Counted from the stretch's first letter, positions 1 to 10,947 are shown. The stretch is DNA of 64,000 bases from Mixta mediterraneensis (GCF_014946725.1 NZ_JACFXY010000007.1:62001-126000); one strand, 5' to 3'. The notes: generated from the letters alone by a model not told the origin. Numbers and translations: made by a program.

Positions 1-116
1 AGATAGAAGAACGGTTTTTCTTTTTCTTTGAGCGCGCTGATAATCAGGCTCTGTACGGTATGTTTCAGCACATCGGCATGGTTGCCGGCGTGAAAACTGT
101 GGCGATAACTCAGCAT
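1..116 (-). CDS. rlmJ: RlmJ, 23S rRNA m6A2030 methyltransferase (N-terminal part only)
   Basis: The start codon is at 116 and the gene runs leftward off the window, so only about 38 residues are visible. They begin MLSYRHSFHAGNHADVLKH, the characteristic N-terminus of RlmJ (formerly YhiR), the SAM-dependent enzyme that methylates A2030 of 23S rRNA. The gene is divergent from prlC, as in E. coli. The visible part holds only the N-terminal segment, so catalytic motifs cannot be checked. Identity rests on this stretch plus the conserved neighbourhood. Confidence 0.9.
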   Translation of the reverse strand, partial: MLSYRHSFHAGNHADVLKHTVQSLIISALKEKEKPFFY

Positions 117-393
117 AAAAAATGGGATTTCCGAGGTTGCAGCTAAAATGGGATACAGCGATGTGCGGGATTATAACGCCAGACGCGAACAATTGCTGAC
201 GTTTCGCATTGTCCACTCTTATTTGCACCGCTTTGTTGATGTTTCACGGCTTTTTACACCCTGAACCGGACAACTGCCCGTTTCTTCCGCGCCTCGCCTT
301 GCCTGCCATTGATTTTCGCTACACTTAGCCGCATGTTACTAAGATTGCATTGCGCGACCCGTCGCGCCTCATACATTGATAAAGGACTGCGCT

Positions 394-2436
394 ATGACCA
401 ATCCGTTACTCACTTCTTTTACCCTTCCGCCATTTTCTGCTATTCAGCCTGAGCATGTAGTTCCCGCCGTTACCGAGGTATTGAACGATTGCCGTGCGAT
501 GGTGGAAAAAGTGGTGGCGCAAGGCGCACCCTACACCTGGGATAATCTGGTTCAGCCGTTAGCCGAAACCGACGACCGTCTTGGCCGTATCTTCTCGCCG
601 GTTAGCCATCTTAATTCGGTGAAAAATAGCCCGGAACTGCGTCAGGCATACGAGCAAACGCTGCCGCTACTGTCAGAATACAGTACCTGGGTCGGTCAGC
701 ACGAAGGGTTGTATCAGGCGTACCGCAACCTGAAAGAAGGTGACAATTACGCGGCCCTGGATTTAGCACAGAAGAAAGCGGTAGATAATGCGCTGCGTGA
801 TTTTGAACTTTCCGGCATTGGCCTGGCAAAAGATAAGCAAAAGCGTTATGGCGAAATCGCTGCGCGCCTCTCCGAACTGGGTTCTGCTTACAGCAACAAT
901 GTGCTGGATGCCACGATGTGCTGGAGCAAACTGATCACTGATGAAAATGCGCTGGCGGGTATGCCGGAAAGTGCGATGGCCGCCGCAAAAGCACAGGCGG
1001 GAGCCAAAGAGCAGGAAGGCTGGCTGTTAACGCTGGATATTCCAAGTTACCTGCCGGTCATGACCTATTGCGACAATGCTGCGCTACGTGAAGAGATGTA
1101 TCGCGCTTACTCGACGCGTGCTTCCGATCAAGGCCCGAACGCCGGTAAATGGGATAACGGCCCGATCATGGCGGAAGAGCTAGCACTACGACACGAACTG
1201 GCTGAGCTGCAGGGCTTTGATTCCTTTGCTCACAAATCGCTGGCGACCAAGATGGCCGAAAGCCCGTCACAGGTGATCGATTTTCTCAACGATTTGGCGA
1301 AGCGCGCCCGCCCGCAAGGCGAAAAAGAGCTGGCACAGCTTCGCGCCTTTGCAAAAAAAGAACATGGCGTTGATAACCTGAATCCATGGGATCTCACTTA
1401 TTACGGCGAGAAACAGAAGCAACATCTTTACACTATCAGCGATGAGCAACTGCGTCCTTATTTCCCGGAATCGCGCGCGGTGGCGGGCTTGTTTGAAGTG
1501 GTAAAACGCATTTACGGCATCAGCGCCAAAGAGCGCACCGATGTAGATGTTTATCATCCGGATGTGCGTTTCTTCGACCTGTTTGACGAAACCGGTGAAT
1601 TACGCGGCAGCTTCTATCTCGACCTGTACGCACGGGAGCTCAAACGTGGCGGGGCATGGATGGATGACTGCGTCGGCCAAATGCGTAAAGCTGATGGCAG
1701 CCTGCAAAAACCGGTGGCCTACCTCACCTGTAACTTCAACCGCCCGGTGAAGGGCAAGCCAGCGCTGTTCACGCATGATGAAGTGATCACGCTGTTCCAC
1801 GAATTTGGTCACGGTTTGCACCATATGCTTACGCGCGTGGAAACGCCGGGCGTTGCGGGCATCAGCGGTGTGCCGTGGGATGCCGTCGAACTGCCAAGTC
1901 AGTTTATGGAAAACTGGTGCTGGGAGCCGGACGCGCTGGCCTTTATCTCCGGTCATTATGAAACCGGCGAGCCGCTGCCAAAAGCGTTGCTGGATAAAAT
2001 GCTGGCGGCCAAGAACTACCAGGCGGCGCTGTTTATCCTGCGTCAGCTGGAATTTGGCCTGTTTGATTTCCGTCTGCATACCGAATTCAATCCGGAAAAA
2101 GGCGCGCAAATCCTGGAAACCCTGCGTGAAGTGAAAAACCTTGTTGCTGTCGTACCCAGCCCGGAATGGGGACGCTTCCCGCATGCTTTCAGCCATATCT
2201 TTGCAGGTGGCTATGCAGCCGGTTATTACAGCTATTTGTGGGCGGATGTGCTGGCTGCTGATGCTTACTCGCGCTTTGAAGAGGAAGGTATTTTTAACCG
2301 TCAAACCGGCCAGTCCTTCCTCGACACTATCCTGACGCGCGGGGGCTCAGAAGAGCCAATGGAGCTGTTTAAACGCTTCCGGGGTCGCGAGCCACAGCTG
2401 GATGCGATGCTGGAACATTACGGCATTCAGGGATAA
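394..2436 (+). CDS. prlC: Oligopeptidase A (M3 metallopeptidase)
   Basis: Cytoplasmic zinc oligopeptidase that degrades short peptides, including cleaved signal peptides. The product is 680 residues, the same length as E. coli PrlC. The zinc-binding HEFGH motif lies at about residues 469-473, with downstream glutamates in the M3 family pattern. The ATG at 394 is chosen over an in-frame TTG at 376 because it has an AAAGGA ribosome-binding site 8-13 nt upstream and gives the family N-terminus MTNPLL. It is followed 8 nt later by rsmJ, so the two are probably co-transcribed, as in E. coli. Confidence 0.97.
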   Translation: MTNPLLTSFTLPPFSAIQPEHVVPAVTEVLNDCRAMVEKVVAQGAPYTWDNLVQPLAETDDRLGRIFSPVSHLNSVKNSPELRQAYEQTLPLLSEYSTWVGQHEGLYQAYRNLKEGDNYAALDLAQKKAVDNALRDFELSGIGLAKDKQKRYGEIAARLSELGSAYSNNVLDATMCWSKLITDENALAGMPESAMAAAKAQAGAKEQEGWLLTLDIPSYLPVMTYCDNAALREEMYRAYSTRASDQGPNAGKWDNGPIMAEELALRHELAELQGFDSFAHKSLATKMAESPSQVIDFLNDLAKRARPQGEKELAQLRAFAKKEHGVDNLNPWDLTYYGEKQKQHLYTISDEQLRPYFPESRAVAGLFEVVKRIYGISAKERTDVDVYHPDVRFFDLFDETGELRGSFYLDLYARELKRGGAWMDDCVGQMRKADGSLQKPVAYLTCNFNRPVKGKPALFTHDEVITLFHEFGHGLHHMLTRVETPGVAGISGVPWDAVELPSQFMENWCWEPDALAFISGHYETGEPLPKALLDKMLAAKNYQAALFILRQLEFGLFDFRLHTEFNPEKGAQILETLREVKNLVAVVPSPEWGRFPHAFSHIFAGGYAAGYYSYLWADVLAADAYSRFEEEGIFNRQTGQSFLDTILTRGGSEEPMELFKRFRGREPQLDAMLEHYGIQG

Positions 2437-2444
2437 GTCGTTAC

Positions 2445-3197
2445 GTGAAAATCTGTTTGCTCGATGAATCAGGCGCCGGAGACGGCGCCTTATCACTTTT
2501 AGCGCAGCGCTGGCAGCTAGAGCACGATGATGATGCACCGTTGGCGCTGGTACAAACGCCAGCGCATCTAGAACTGCGCAAACGCGATGAACCGAAGCTG
2601 GGCGGCATTTTTGTCGATTTCGTTTCCGGCGCGATGGCGCATCGTCGTCGATTTGGTGGCGGACGCGGTGAAGCGGTGGCAAAAGCGGTGGGCATCAAAG
2701 GCGGTTATCTGCCGGATGTAGTGGATGCGACGGCGGGGTTGGGGCGCGATGCGTTTGTGCTGGCGGCTTTAGGTTGTCGGGTGCGGATGCTGGAACGACA
2801 CCCGGTGGTGGCGGCATTGCTGGAAGATGGGTTGCAGCGCGGCTATCAGGACGCTGAAATTGGTGACTGGTTGCGTGAGCGGCTGACACTCATTCACGCC
2901 TCTAGCGCACAAGCGCTGAGCGATATTTCTCCGCAACCTGATGTGGTATATCTCGATCCCATGTATCCGCATCGCCAGAAAAGCGCGATGGTGAAAAAGG
3001 AGATGCGGGTCTTTCAGACGCTGGTTGGTTCTGATGATGATGCTGATGCGTTGCTGGAACCGGCGCGGCGCCTGGCCAAAAAGCGTATTGTGGTGAAACG
3101 TCCCGATTACGCGCCGCCGCTGGCGGGTATTGCAACACAATCGGCGGTGGTAACGAAAAGCCACCGTTTTGATATTTATTCACCCTTAGCACATTAA
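2445..3197 (+). CDS. rsmJ: RsmJ, 16S rRNA m2G1516 methyltransferase
   Basis: SAM-dependent methyltransferase that modifies G1516 of 16S rRNA. The product is 250 residues, the E. coli length, and starts at a GTG (2445) with the family N-terminus [10 protein letters not shown]. Recognisable blocks are the SAM-binding segment [13 protein letters not shown] near residues 90-102 and the YLDPMYPH active-site segment near residue 170. It sits directly downstream of prlC and ends before a strong hairpin shared with the convergent uspA. Confidence 0.96.
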   Translation: MKICLLDESGAGDGALSLLAQRWQLEHDDDAPLALVQTPAHLELRKRDEPKLGGIFVDFVSGAMAHRRRFGGGRGEAVAKAVGIKGGYLPDVVDATAGLGRDAFVLAALGCRVRMLERHPVVAALLEDGLQRGYQDAEIGDWLRERLTLIHASSAQALSDISPQPDVVYLDPMYPHRQKSAMVKKEMRVFQTLVGSDDDADALLEPARRLAKKRIVVKRPDYAPPLAGIATQSAVVTKSHRFDIYSPLAH

Positions 3198-3204
3198 TTA
3201 CAGT

Positions 3205-3232
3205 AAAAAGCCGGTTCGCAAACCGGCTTTTT
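3205..3232. terminator. Bidirectional terminator between rsmJ and uspA
   Basis: A 12-bp perfect stem pairs 3205-3216 with 3221-3232 around a CGCA loop. The stem has A-runs on the left and T-runs on the right, so it reads as a rho-independent terminator on both strands. It lies between the convergent stops of rsmJ and uspA. Confidence 0.9.
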
Positions 3233-3247
3233 TATCAGCGAGAAGGC

Positions 3248-3685
3248 TTATTCGTCCTCTTCATCGCGCAGCGGCACAATCAGCATGTCGATGTGCACGG
3301 GATTAATCAGCTGACGGGCTGATGACATCAGCTTGCTCCAGAAGTCCTGATGATGACCGCATACCACCATATCCACGTCGTACTTCTTAATCGCATCCAC
3401 TAACACCTGACCGAGATCGCCGCTGCCGCTCAGGGTTTCACTGATCGGGTAACCCGCCGAGTCAGATAAGCCTTTCAGCGCCTGATGCGTTTCCTGGGAA
3501 ATACGTTTCTGCATATCGCCGAGATTTACGTCAATCAGGCCGGTGTAGAGATCGGAGTAATTCACATCAACGTGAATCAGAGAAATTTTGGCATCATAAG
3601 GGCGAGCCAGCGAAACGGCTTTATCCACCAGCAACTGGCTTTCGGGAGAAAGGTCTACTGCAATCAGGATATGTTTATAAGCCAT
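3248..3685 (-). CDS. uspA: Universal stress protein A
   Basis: Small cytoplasmic stress protein induced by growth arrest and many stresses in E. coli. The 145-residue product has the Usp fold signature: [16 protein letters not shown] at the N-terminus and a V-V-C-G-H-H segment near residue 110. Like E. coli UspA it belongs to the class lacking a complete ATP-binding GxxGx9GS motif. The C-terminus is acidic (DEEDE). It is transcribed away from uspB, with a 428-nt shared upstream region. Confidence 0.97.
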   Translation of the reverse strand: MAYKHILIAVDLSPESQLLVDKAVSLARPYDAKISLIHVDVNYSDLYTGLIDVNLGDMQKRISQETHQALKGLSDSAGYPISETLSGSGDLGQVLVDAIKKYDVDMVVCGHHQDFWSKLMSSARQLINPVHIDMLIVPLRDEEDE

Positions 3686-4113
3686 GATATAACTCCTTTC
3701 ACAAGATTCAGGATGGCAACCTGTCTTTCTGCCGCGTCACAGCCAGGCGAAATCCTTTACGCGAGCGGGCGATGAGCGCCACCAAAGTTTTCGTCTACGA
3801 AGCAGACGGCATATTGTTATGTTTTTGAGTATAGCCGTGAATGTTAACAAATGCTTCTGTAGCCGCTACGGTTGTGAATAAGATCAAAAGTAAGCGATAT
3901 TTGCTCGCGCTGAACGAAAATCCTCGCTGGAAAAAAATGAAACATTTCTCCTACACTGAAAATGACGGCCACATTACCTAATGTACTGGCCGTCCAGGCT
4001 TGTCAAAACAATATCGCAGTCTGGTTTATTCAGTGGTTGGAAATTTCTGTGGGGCGTATTCAGCGTTTCGCCGCTGTAAGCGTCTCTGCGGTTCCAGCCG
4101 GGAGGGGAACATG
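3686..4113. other. Divergent uspA/uspB regulatory gap
   Basis: There is no credible gene in this stretch. It must carry the promoters of both divergent stress genes. In E. coli uspA is sigma-70/FadR/ppGpp-controlled and uspB is RpoS-dependent. I could not assign a -10/-35 pair with confidence. The last 20 nt hold the GGAGGGG ribosome-binding site of uspB. Confidence 0.5.
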
Positions 4114-4449
4114 ATGATCAGCACTATCGCGCTTTTTTGGGCTCTGTGTGTGGTTTGTATTGTGAATATGGCACGCTATTTCTCTTCACTGCGCGCTTTA
4201 CTGGCGGTACTGCGAGGCTGCGATCCGTTGCTGTATCAGTACGTTGATGGGGCTGGTTTTTTCACTTCTCATGGACAACCCAGCAAACAGGTACGGCTGG
4301 TACGCTATATCTGGTCAAAGCGTTACCTTGATCATCATGATGAAGAGTTTATCCGTCGCTGTGAGCGGGTACGCGGCCAGTTTATTTTGACCAGTTCGTT
4401 GTGTGGACTGGTGGTCATTAGCCTGATCGCGTTGGCGATTTGGCATTAA
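4114..4449 (+). CDS. uspB: Universal stress (ethanol tolerance) protein B
   Basis: Small inner-membrane protein of 111 residues, the same length as E. coli UspB, which is RpoS-dependent and needed for ethanol resistance in stationary phase. There is one hydrophobic helix at each end (about residues 1-18 and 88-108) around a basic middle. Tandem ATGs occur at 4111 and 4114. The second gives the family start [11 protein letters not shown] and better spacing from GGAGGGG (4101-4107). The stop codon overlaps the terminator of convergent pitA. Confidence 0.95.
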   Translation: MISTIALFWALCVVCIVNMARYFSSLRALLAVLRGCDPLLYQYVDGAGFFTSHGQPSKQVRLVRYIWSKRYLDHHDEEFIRRCERVRGQFILTSSLCGLVVISLIALAIWH

Positions 4450-4470
4450 AAAGGGCGACTTGCGTCGCCC
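4448..4470 (-). terminator. pitA rho-independent terminator
   Basis: A 7-bp GC-only stem (4453-4459 with 4464-4470) with a TTGC loop is followed on the minus strand by TTTTT. The T-run lies within the uspB stop codon region, so the two convergent genes share these bases. Confidence 0.85.
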
Positions 4471-4484
4471 CAGTTAGCGCTGAT

Positions 4485-5984
4485 TTACACCAGCTTTAGC
4501 GCTATCCAGTAAAGCGAACCTGAAAGCACAATGCATACTGGCAAAGTGAAAACCCATGCCATAGCAATGTTTTTAATGGTTCGGCTCTGCAATCCGCCGC
4601 CGTCTACCAGCATGGTTCCGGCAACAGAAGAAGAGAGGATATGCGTGGTGGAAACCGGCATGCCAGTATAACTGGCAATCCCAATTGACAGCGCAGCAGT
4701 GACCTGCGCCGACATCCCTTGCGCGTAAGTCATGCCTTTTTTACCAATTTTCTCACCGATGGTCGTGGCCACACGACGCCAGCCAATCATCGTTCCCGTG
4801 CCTAACGCGACAGCAACCGCCACGATAATCCACACTGGCGCATACTCAATGGTGCCGAGCAGATCGCTTTTCAGCTTGTTGAGAAAGCGTTGGTCATCCG
4901 CGGTGGTTTCAGGCAGCTTCGCCGTTTTATCCGCCGTATCTGAAATACATAACAGCAGGCGACGCATTTGGCTGCGTTGATCAACGGACAGCTGGTCATA
5001 GCTTTGCAGATTATTCAGCAATCCTTGCGCATGCTGCACCGCTTGCAGCGCACGTGCGCTGTCGCAATGGAACTGCTGCGGGCCTGACGGTACTTCTTCT
5101 GGCGTAGGCAGAACAGGCGGTGCCATCTGAACGATGTGCGTCAGCGACTCATTGTGCTGGCGGTAATACTGTTCGAGGTGATTAATGGCATCGCGGGTAC
5201 GTGTAATGTCATAACCGGAAGCGCTCATATTTACCACGAAGCCCGCCGGTGCCACACCAATCAGAACCAGCATAATCAGACCGATGCCTTTTTGGCCATC
5301 ATTAGCACCATGTGAATAGCTCACGCCAATGGCGGAAATAATCAGGGCGATACGGGTCCAGAATGGCGGCTTTTTTTTGCCATCAATCTTTTCACGGTCA
5401 GCAGGTGTCATATGGATACGCGCACGTTTTTTAGTGCTGCTCCAGTAACGACGCAGGATGAAAATCAAACTACCTGCGATGATCAGACCAACAATCGGCG
5501 ACAGAATCAGGGACAGAAAAATGTTGATCACTTTCGGGATATTGAGCGCATCAACCACGGAAGTACCGTTCATCAACGCATTGGTGAGACCGATACCGAT
5601 AATCGCGCCAATTAATGTATGAGAACTGGAGGCAGGCAGCCCTAAATACCAGGTGCCAAGATTCCAGATGATCGCCGCCAACAGCATAGAAAACACCATG
5701 GCCAGACCGTGGGCCGATCCAACATTCAATAACAGATCGGTAGGCAGCATATGAACAATGGCGTAGGCAACGCTCAAACCACCGAGCAATACGCCAAAGA
5801 AATTAAATACGCCTGCCATCACTACAGCAAGCTGGGCCCGCATGGCGCGGGTATAAATGACCGTCGCAACTGCGTTAGCCGTGTCGTGAAAGCCATTGAT
5901 TGCTTCGTAAAACAATACAAACAGCAGAGCAAGAACCAATAACAGGCCGGTACTAAGATCCAGGCCAGCAAACAGATGTAGCAT
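4485..5984 (-). CDS. pitA: PitA low-affinity inorganic phosphate transporter
   Basis: Inner-membrane carrier moving metal-phosphate complexes with protons. The start at 5984 gives [10 protein letters not shown] and 499 residues, exactly the E. coli PitA length; an in-frame upstream ATG at 6011 would add nine residues. The two PiT-family signature repeats are visible: [10 protein letters not shown] near the N-terminus and the second repeat with [10 protein letters not shown] near residue 220. A soluble loop separates the two membrane blocks (about 280-390). It is convergent with uspB. Confidence 0.96.
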   Translation of the reverse strand: MLHLFAGLDLSTGLLLVLALLFVLFYEAINGFHDTANAVATVIYTRAMRAQLAVVMAGVFNFFGVLLGGLSVAYAIVHMLPTDLLLNVGSAHGLAMVFSMLLAAIIWNLGTWYLGLPASSSHTLIGAIIGIGLTNALMNGTSVVDALNIPKVINIFLSLILSPIVGLIIAGSLIFILRRYWSSTKKRARIHMTPADREKIDGKKKPPFWTRIALIISAIGVSYSHGANDGQKGIGLIMLVLIGVAPAGFVVNMSASGYDITRTRDAINHLEQYYRQHNESLTHIVQMAPPVLPTPEEVPSGPQQFHCDSARALQAVQHAQGLLNNLQSYDQLSVDQRSQMRRLLLCISDTADKTAKLPETTADDQRFLNKLKSDLLGTIEYAPVWIIVAVAVALGTGTMIGWRRVATTIGEKIGKKGMTYAQGMSAQVTAALSIGIASYTGMPVSTTHILSSSVAGTMLVDGGGLQSRTIKNIAMAWVFTLPVCIVLSGSLYWIALKLV

Positions 5985-6228
5985 AAGCGTTACGCCATTT
6001 TGGGAGGACATGAACGCGGCGCATTATCCGCGACAACATGCTGTATGGGAAAGAGAAATATAGCTTTAATTTGTGGGAAAGTTGTAATTTACCTGTCGGG
6101 ATCAAAGAAAATTTCCTAAAAATTAATCAGTTATAATATGACATATTTACGGTGGTTTTTTGACACTGGCGTCGGAGTGAGCAGATCACTACAATCTGCG
6201 CCTTTCTGATAAAGCGGGATAAGCAGCA

Positions 6229-7413
6229 GTGGAACAATTTGACGTTATCATCATTGGCGCCGGGGCCGCAGGCTTGTTCTGTGCCGCGCAGGCTGGCCTT
6301 CGGGGCCGCCGCGTTCTGCTGCTGGATAATGGCAAAAAGCCGGGACGCAAGATTTTGATGTCTGGCGGAGGCCGCTGTAACTTCACTAATCTTTATACCG
6401 AAGCTGCGGCATATCTGTCGCATAATCCTCATTTTTGTAAATCCGCCCTGGCGCGTTATACCCAATGGGATTTCATCGATCTGGTAAATAAGCACGGCAT
6501 CGCCTGGCATGAAAAAACGCTGGGTCAGCTGTTTTGCGATGATTCGGCACAACAGATTGTCGGGCTGTTGCTGAAGGAGTGTGAAAAAGGACGGGTTTCG
6601 CTGCGTCTGCGCTCGGAGGTGCTGAGCGTGAACCGCAATGAAGCCGGTTATATGTTGCAATTGAGTGATGGCGCCGTGCAGGCTGGAAAACTGGTGGTCG
6701 CCAGCGGCGGGCTGTCTATGCCGGGTCTGGGCGCGTCGCCATTCGGCTATAAAATTGCGGAGCAGTTTGGCCTCACTGTGTTCCCCACCCGTGCAGCGCT
6801 GGTGCCCTTTACGTTGCACAAGCCGCTACTGGCGCAATTACAAACGCTTTCCGGCGTTGCGTTGGATACCACCATTAAAGCGCAGGATGGCACGCTGTTT
6901 AAAGAAGCGATGCTGTTCACCCATCGCGGCTTATCCGGCCCGGCGGTGCTACAAATTTCAAGTTACTGGCAGCCAGGCGAATTCGTCACTATTAATTTGT
7001 CGCCTGCCAGCGATCTGGACGCATTTATTAATGTGCAGCGCGAGGCGCATCCCAATCTCAGCCTGAAAAACAGCCTGGCGAAACTGCTGCCTAAGCGTTT
7101 AGTCGAGATCTTGCAAGAGATGAAAATAGTGCCGGACGTCAGCCTGAAACAGCTTAACAGTAAACAGCAGGCCGGACTGGTACAAACGCTACACGAATGG
7201 CGCGTGCAGCCAAACGGCACCGAAGGCTATCGTACCGCTGAAGTCACGCTCGGCGGCGTAGATACTACGCAGCTTTCTTCTAAAACTATGGAAGCGCGAG
7301 ACGTGCCGGGATTGTTCTTTATCGGTGAAGTCGTGGACGTCACTGGCTGGCTGGGCGGCTATAACTTCCAGTGGGCGTGGAGTTCAGCCTGGGCTTGCGC
7401 GCAGGCGCTCTAA
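6229..7413 (+). CDS. yhiN: YhiN family FAD-dependent flavoprotein
   Basis: Predicted HI0933-type NAD(P)/FAD flavoprotein of 394 residues; E. coli YhiN has 400. The dinucleotide-binding GxGxxG motif ([10 protein letters not shown]) is at residues 7-16, followed by the family block [16 protein letters not shown] near 44-59 and the C-terminal [20 protein letters not shown]. Translation starts at a GTG (6229) with only a weak ribosome-binding site. The substrate and cellular role are not known. rluF follows 19 nt downstream, so co-transcription is likely. Confidence 0.92.
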   Translation: MEQFDVIIIGAGAAGLFCAAQAGLRGRRVLLLDNGKKPGRKILMSGGGRCNFTNLYTEAAAYLSHNPHFCKSALARYTQWDFIDLVNKHGIAWHEKTLGQLFCDDSAQQIVGLLLKECEKGRVSLRLRSEVLSVNRNEAGYMLQLSDGAVQAGKLVVASGGLSMPGLGASPFGYKIAEQFGLTVFPTRAALVPFTLHKPLLAQLQTLSGVALDTTIKAQDGTLFKEAMLFTHRGLSGPAVLQISSYWQPGEFVTINLSPASDLDAFINVQREAHPNLSLKNSLAKLLPKRLVEILQEMKIVPDVSLKQLNSKQQAGLVQTLHEWRVQPNGTEGYRTAEVTLGGVDTTQLSSKTMEARDVPGLFFIGEVVDVTGWLGGYNFQWAWSSAWACAQAL

Positions 7414-7432
7414 TTTATTTTATGGAGGCATC

Positions 7433-8305
7433 ATGCTGACTAACTCATCTATTCGTCTTAACAAATACATTAGCGAGAGCGGCATTTGTTCTCGTCGTGA
7501 TGCCGATCGTTACATCGAACAGGGAAATGTTTTTATTAACGGTAAACGGGCGGTGATTGGCGATCAGGTCGCTGTCGGGGATGTAGTGAAGGTGAATGGT
7601 CAGCTTATCGAGCCGCGTGATGAAGAAGATTTAGTGCTGATCGCGCTGAATAAACCGGTTGGTATCGTCAGCACGACGGAAGACGGTGAACGAGATAATA
7701 TCGTTGATTTCGGTAATCACAGTAAACGTGTCTTTCCTGTCGGACGGTTGGATAAAGAGTCACAGGGTCTGATTTTACTGACCAATCATGGCGATTTAGT
7801 GAACAAAATCCTGCGGGCAGGCAACAACCATGAAAAAGAATATCTGGTCACAGTTAACAAGCCGGTGACGGATGAATTTATCCACGGCCTGGGCGCTGGC
7901 GTGCCAATGCTGGGAACGGTAACCAAAAAATGTAAAGTAAAGAAAGAAGCGCCATTTGTGTTTCGAATTACCTTAGTGCAAGGGCTTAATCGCCAGATTC
8001 GCCGCATGTGCGAACACTTTGGTTATGAGGTTACCAAACTCGAACGTACGCGTATTATGAACATCAGCCTGAAAGGGGTGCCGCTGGGTGAATGGCGCGA
8101 TTTAACTGACGATGAACTGATTGCGTTATTCAGGCTGCTTGAACACTCCTCCTCCGATGCGAAACCGGCAAAAAAAGCTCAGGCTAAAACCGTTGCAGCG
8201 AAAAAGCCGGGCGCTAACCGACCGAAAAGCACGGAAAAAGCGGAAGGCCATTCAGCGTCACGTAAACGTTTTACTCAGCCAGGGCGTAAGAAGAAGGGGC
8301 GTTAA
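7433..8305 (+). CDS. rluF: RluF, 23S rRNA pseudouridine(2604) synthase
   Basis: Isomerises uridine 2604 (and 2605) of 23S rRNA. The 290-residue product matches the E. coli length. An S4 RNA-binding domain (about residues 5-65) precedes the RsuA/RluB-type catalytic domain with the nucleophile Asp in [10 protein letters not shown]. The lysine/alanine-rich tail after about residue 240 ([14 protein letters not shown]...GRKKKGR) is typical of RluF. ATG 7433 has GGAGG at 7424-7428; an earlier in-frame start at 7325 would lie inside yhiN. In E. coli rluF is far from yhiN, so this adjacency is a lineage difference. Confidence 0.96.
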   Translation: MLTNSSIRLNKYISESGICSRRDADRYIEQGNVFINGKRAVIGDQVAVGDVVKVNGQLIEPRDEEDLVLIALNKPVGIVSTTEDGERDNIVDFGNHSKRVFPVGRLDKESQGLILLTNHGDLVNKILRAGNNHEKEYLVTVNKPVTDEFIHGLGAGVPMLGTVTKKCKVKKEAPFVFRITLVQGLNRQIRRMCEHFGYEVTKLERTRIMNISLKGVPLGEWRDLTDDELIALFRLLEHSSSDAKPAKKAQAKTVAAKKPGANRPKSTEKAEGHSASRKRFTQPGRKKKGR

Positions 8306-8371
8306 TTTCGTTATCTGCGGGCGGGCTGGCTTTATGTCGGCGCGCCTTCTCAGCCTTTGTCTGAAATACGT

Positions 8372-8395
8372 ATTAGCCGTCTGGCTAATTATTTG
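8372..8395 (+). terminator. Possible rluF terminator
   Basis: A 7-bp stem pairs ATTAGCC (8372-8378) with GGCTAAT (8383-8389) around a GTCT loop, followed by TATTTG. It is about 65 nt after the rluF stop. The U-tract is short, so termination strength is doubtful. Confidence 0.5.
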
Positions 8396-8481
8396 AATTT
8401 AAGAACACTTACTCTCTATAACATGGCGGGAATGATGATCTGATCACATACTTTCGTTTTATGCTAAATGAAGTGATCAAC

Positions 8482-8679
8482 ATGTTCAGATATGCTCTTT
8501 CTGTTTTCGCCAGCCCAGAGACGTTCCTTCAGATCATGACCCGCCAGGACATCAACGATTCGATTGCTGATGGCGAGCGCATTATCATTGACGAGAATGG
8601 TAATGCCTCCGTCAATATCACCAGTGATGAGGTACGCGAGGATTTTGCTCGCCATGTGAACGCACTGAAAGGGGTATGA
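8482..8679 (+). CDS. Small hypothetical protein, first gene of an unknown two-gene unit
   Basis: Encodes 65 residues from the ATG at 8482, or 72 from 8461. The 8482 start is preferred for the GAAGTGA purine run five nt upstream; 8461 has no ribosome-binding site. The product is soluble and acidic (SIADGERIIIDENGNAS, TSDEVREDF), with no signal peptide or membrane helix. I do not recognise the family. Its stop is one nt before the ATG of the 263-residue membrane protein, implying translational coupling and a shared function. It could be a partner or regulator of that protein; that is inference from spacing only. Confidence 0.65.
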   Translation: MFRYALSVFASPETFLQIMTRQDINDSIADGERIIIDENGNASVNITSDEVREDFARHVNALKGV

Positions 8680-8680
8680 C

Positions 8681-9472
8681 ATGGGAACAGCGATATTTAT
8701 GGTGTTGATGGTCAGCGGCTATTGGTACACCAGTCGCGACCTCTCCAGCCGTTTCAAAATTCGCCGCTCATCCGGTTGGGATATGTACTTCCTTGTCGCG
8801 TTATACGGCTGTATTTTCGTCTTACAAGGCGTGCTGGCTACCGGCATTATTTGGCTGATTTTGCTGGCTGTGTCAGGGGCTATGAATGCGCTGCAAGCGA
8901 TTCCCGGCGTCCATTTGAAATGGCAAATGGAGTTTATGAACTGGAGTTTTCTCGGTATCCAGGCGCCGGTGGTGGTGATGTTGGCGTTTGCGATATTCTT
9001 TTGTCTTTATCGCTCAAACTGGTCGGGCAGCGCGCAGCTGAACGCGCCAAACCGTAGAAACCTCTATCAACAACTATCCCGTTCCAACGGTGTTGAGCAG
9101 TTACTGTTTCAGTGCATGGAAGAGGGAGAACTCGCCTGGATCACCCTCAAATCGCGCCGCATCTATATCGGCATGGTGCAAGCTGCCACCTTTGAATATG
9201 AAAATACCGCGAATATAGTCGTGATTCCGATGCTCAGCGGCTATCGCGACAGCAAAACGCTGAAGCTGGCGGTCGAACATAATTACAGTAAATGGTATGC
9301 GGAGCATGGCATCACGCTGGAATCAGAACCCAAAAATGCCATGACGTTCCGAAAAGTGATTATGGTCGATCAGATAGAGAGTCTTTCGTTGTTCGATCCG
9401 GCCAGCGCCAGCGCCTTATCACAGGACAACCCGCAGGCAGTCACCAAAAGTCCGAAGGTAAAAGAATCCTGA
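8681..9472 (+). CDS. Membrane protein with cytoplasmic C-terminal domain, unknown function
   Basis: 263 residues. Hydrophobic segments lie at about 1-15, 35-65 and 90-111 (GIQAPVVVMLAFAIFFCLY). They are followed by a soluble half with the block WITLKSRRIYIGMV (about 152-165), then a beta-rich stretch ending FRKVIMVDQIESLSLFD. The arrangement of a 'KSRRIYIG' strand followed by short strands suggests a small beta-barrel sensor-like domain, but I cannot name a family. It is coupled to the preceding small gene by a one-nt gap. It lies at the start of the mosaic region between rluF and galP, convergent with the broken galP. Confidence 0.75.
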   Translation: MGTAIFMVLMVSGYWYTSRDLSSRFKIRRSSGWDMYFLVALYGCIFVLQGVLATGIIWLILLAVSGAMNALQAIPGVHLKWQMEFMNWSFLGIQAPVVVMLAFAIFFCLYRSNWSGSAQLNAPNRRNLYQQLSRSNGVEQLLFQCMEEGELAWITLKSRRIYIGMVQAATFEYENTANIVVIPMLSGYRDSKTLKLAVEHNYSKWYAEHGITLESEPKNAMTFRKVIMVDQIESLSLFDPASASALSQDNPQAVTKSPKVKES

Positions 9473-9562
9473 TGTTTCCCCACGACGAAATGACTTACGC
9501 CAGTCACTCGGAGACCCGGAACTTCGGGCCTCTCAACGCGTTAACTGGCCGATACTGAACGG

Positions 9563-10947
9563 TTAGTCCCCGATATTCCGCAGTGCCTTGCCTTTCATCA
9601 GATTGCGTTCAATGTGTTCCAGTGTGACGTGCTTCGTTTCCGGCACTAACAGCATCGTCAGCAAAATAAACGCCAGATTGAGCGCCGCATAGAACCAGAA
9701 AGTGTTGGCATTGCCCAGCTTGTCCAGCAAAGTGAGGAAGGTTGCGCCGACAATCATATTGCCTACCCAGTTGGTGGTAGTAGAGGCAGTAATACCAAAA
9801 TCGCGCCCTTTTAATGGTTGGATTTCGGAGCACAGCAGCCAGATCACCGGGCCGGCCGCCATAGCAAAACCCACGATAAACATTAGCAACATGGCAATGG
9901 CGAAGTATTTCCGGAAATCGGTTTCGACGCCAATATGCAGCAGCGTACCCAGAATGCCCATGCCAATCGCCATGATTAAAAAGCTTGTGGTGAGCATTGG
10001 CTTACGTCCCCATCGATCAACAAAACCAATCGCAATTAACGTTGCCAGCATGTTAACCAGACCCACAATGACCGTGCCCCACATCTGTTCACTGGTGCTG
10101 GAAAAACCGGCAATATTGAAAATTTTAGGCGCGTAATACATCACCACGTTCATTCCGGTAAACTGCTGCATCACCTGTAACAGCATCCCCAGCCACACGG
10201 CGCGACGGAAGTTGCCGTTGGTTTTAAACAGCGACCAGCCACGTTGTTTAACCTGCAAACTTTCACGGATCTCTTCCAGCTCCTGTTTTGCCTGTTCACT
10301 GGTGTTACGTAGCCGATCCAGCACGCGTTGGGCTTCATTGAAGCGACCATGCGCCGCCAGCCAGCGCGGGCTGTTTGGTAGAAACAGAACGCCAATAAAC
10401 AGGATGATGGCCGGAATGGCGATAATTCCCAGCATCCAGCGCCAGCTACCGCTGTAGCTAAAAGCGGTGTCGGACAGATAAGCGACAACAATGCCGGTAG
10501 TTAACATCAGCTGATACATGGATATCATCGAACCCCGGATGCGCTCTGGAGCGATCTCTGCAAGATAAAGCGGTGCGGTATACGATGCGATGCCAACCGC
10601 CAGGCCCAGCATCACGCGCGCACAGACCAGCGATTCAACGTCGGGCGAAAAGGCCGACCACAAAGAACCAATCACAAACAGTATGGCTCCCGTCAGCATG
10701 CTTTTTTTGCGTCCCAGTTTGGCGGACATCCAGCCAGCGCCCAACGCCCCTATCGCTGCGCCAAACATCATTGAACTCACCACCCATTCTGTTCGTGATT
10801 GCTGATATGCAGATCGGTTGAAAGAAAGGGTAGCGCTCCGGCAATAACGCCAATATCAAGTCCAAACAGCAGGCCGGACAGGGCAGCCATAAAGCAAACG
10901 AACCAGATAAAGCGATTCTGGTGGGTTTTAGTGTGGGCGGTATGCAT
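9563..10947 (-). pseudogene. galP: galP galactose-proton symporter, interrupted by a frameshift
   Basis: An MFS sugar porter that would carry galactose or glucose into the cell with protons. The main frame (10783 to 9563) runs from [10 protein letters not shown] to [14 protein letters not shown] and keeps the family motifs ([49 protein letters not shown]). The first ~52 codons, starting at ATG 10947 behind an AAGGAG site, are in another frame ([30 protein letters not shown]) and hit TGA right after HEQNGW. One missing base near 10788-10790, where CAG-GAA-TGG is expected and CAGAATGG is present, explains it: 1385 nt is one short of 462 codons. It is either a true pseudogene or a base-call error. 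Confidence 0.88.

Noticed and set aside
1600-2304. 234-residue open frame antisense to prlC
   Set aside because: Shadow of a GC-biased real gene; no homology, no ribosome-binding site and fully overlapped by conserved prlC.
6127-6819. 230-residue open frame antisense to yhiN
   Set aside because: Overlaps the conserved FAD-binding half of yhiN and shows no recognisable domain.
8440-8457. GATCTGATCACA as a CRP site upstream of the unknown two-gene unit
   Set aside because: Only the TCACA half fits; with the required six-base spacer the other half matches two of five bases.
9505-9531. GAGACCCG/CGGGCCTC hairpin between the unknown pair and galP as a terminator
   Set aside because: The stem has a mismatch and there is no T-run on either strand, so I did not list it as a feature.
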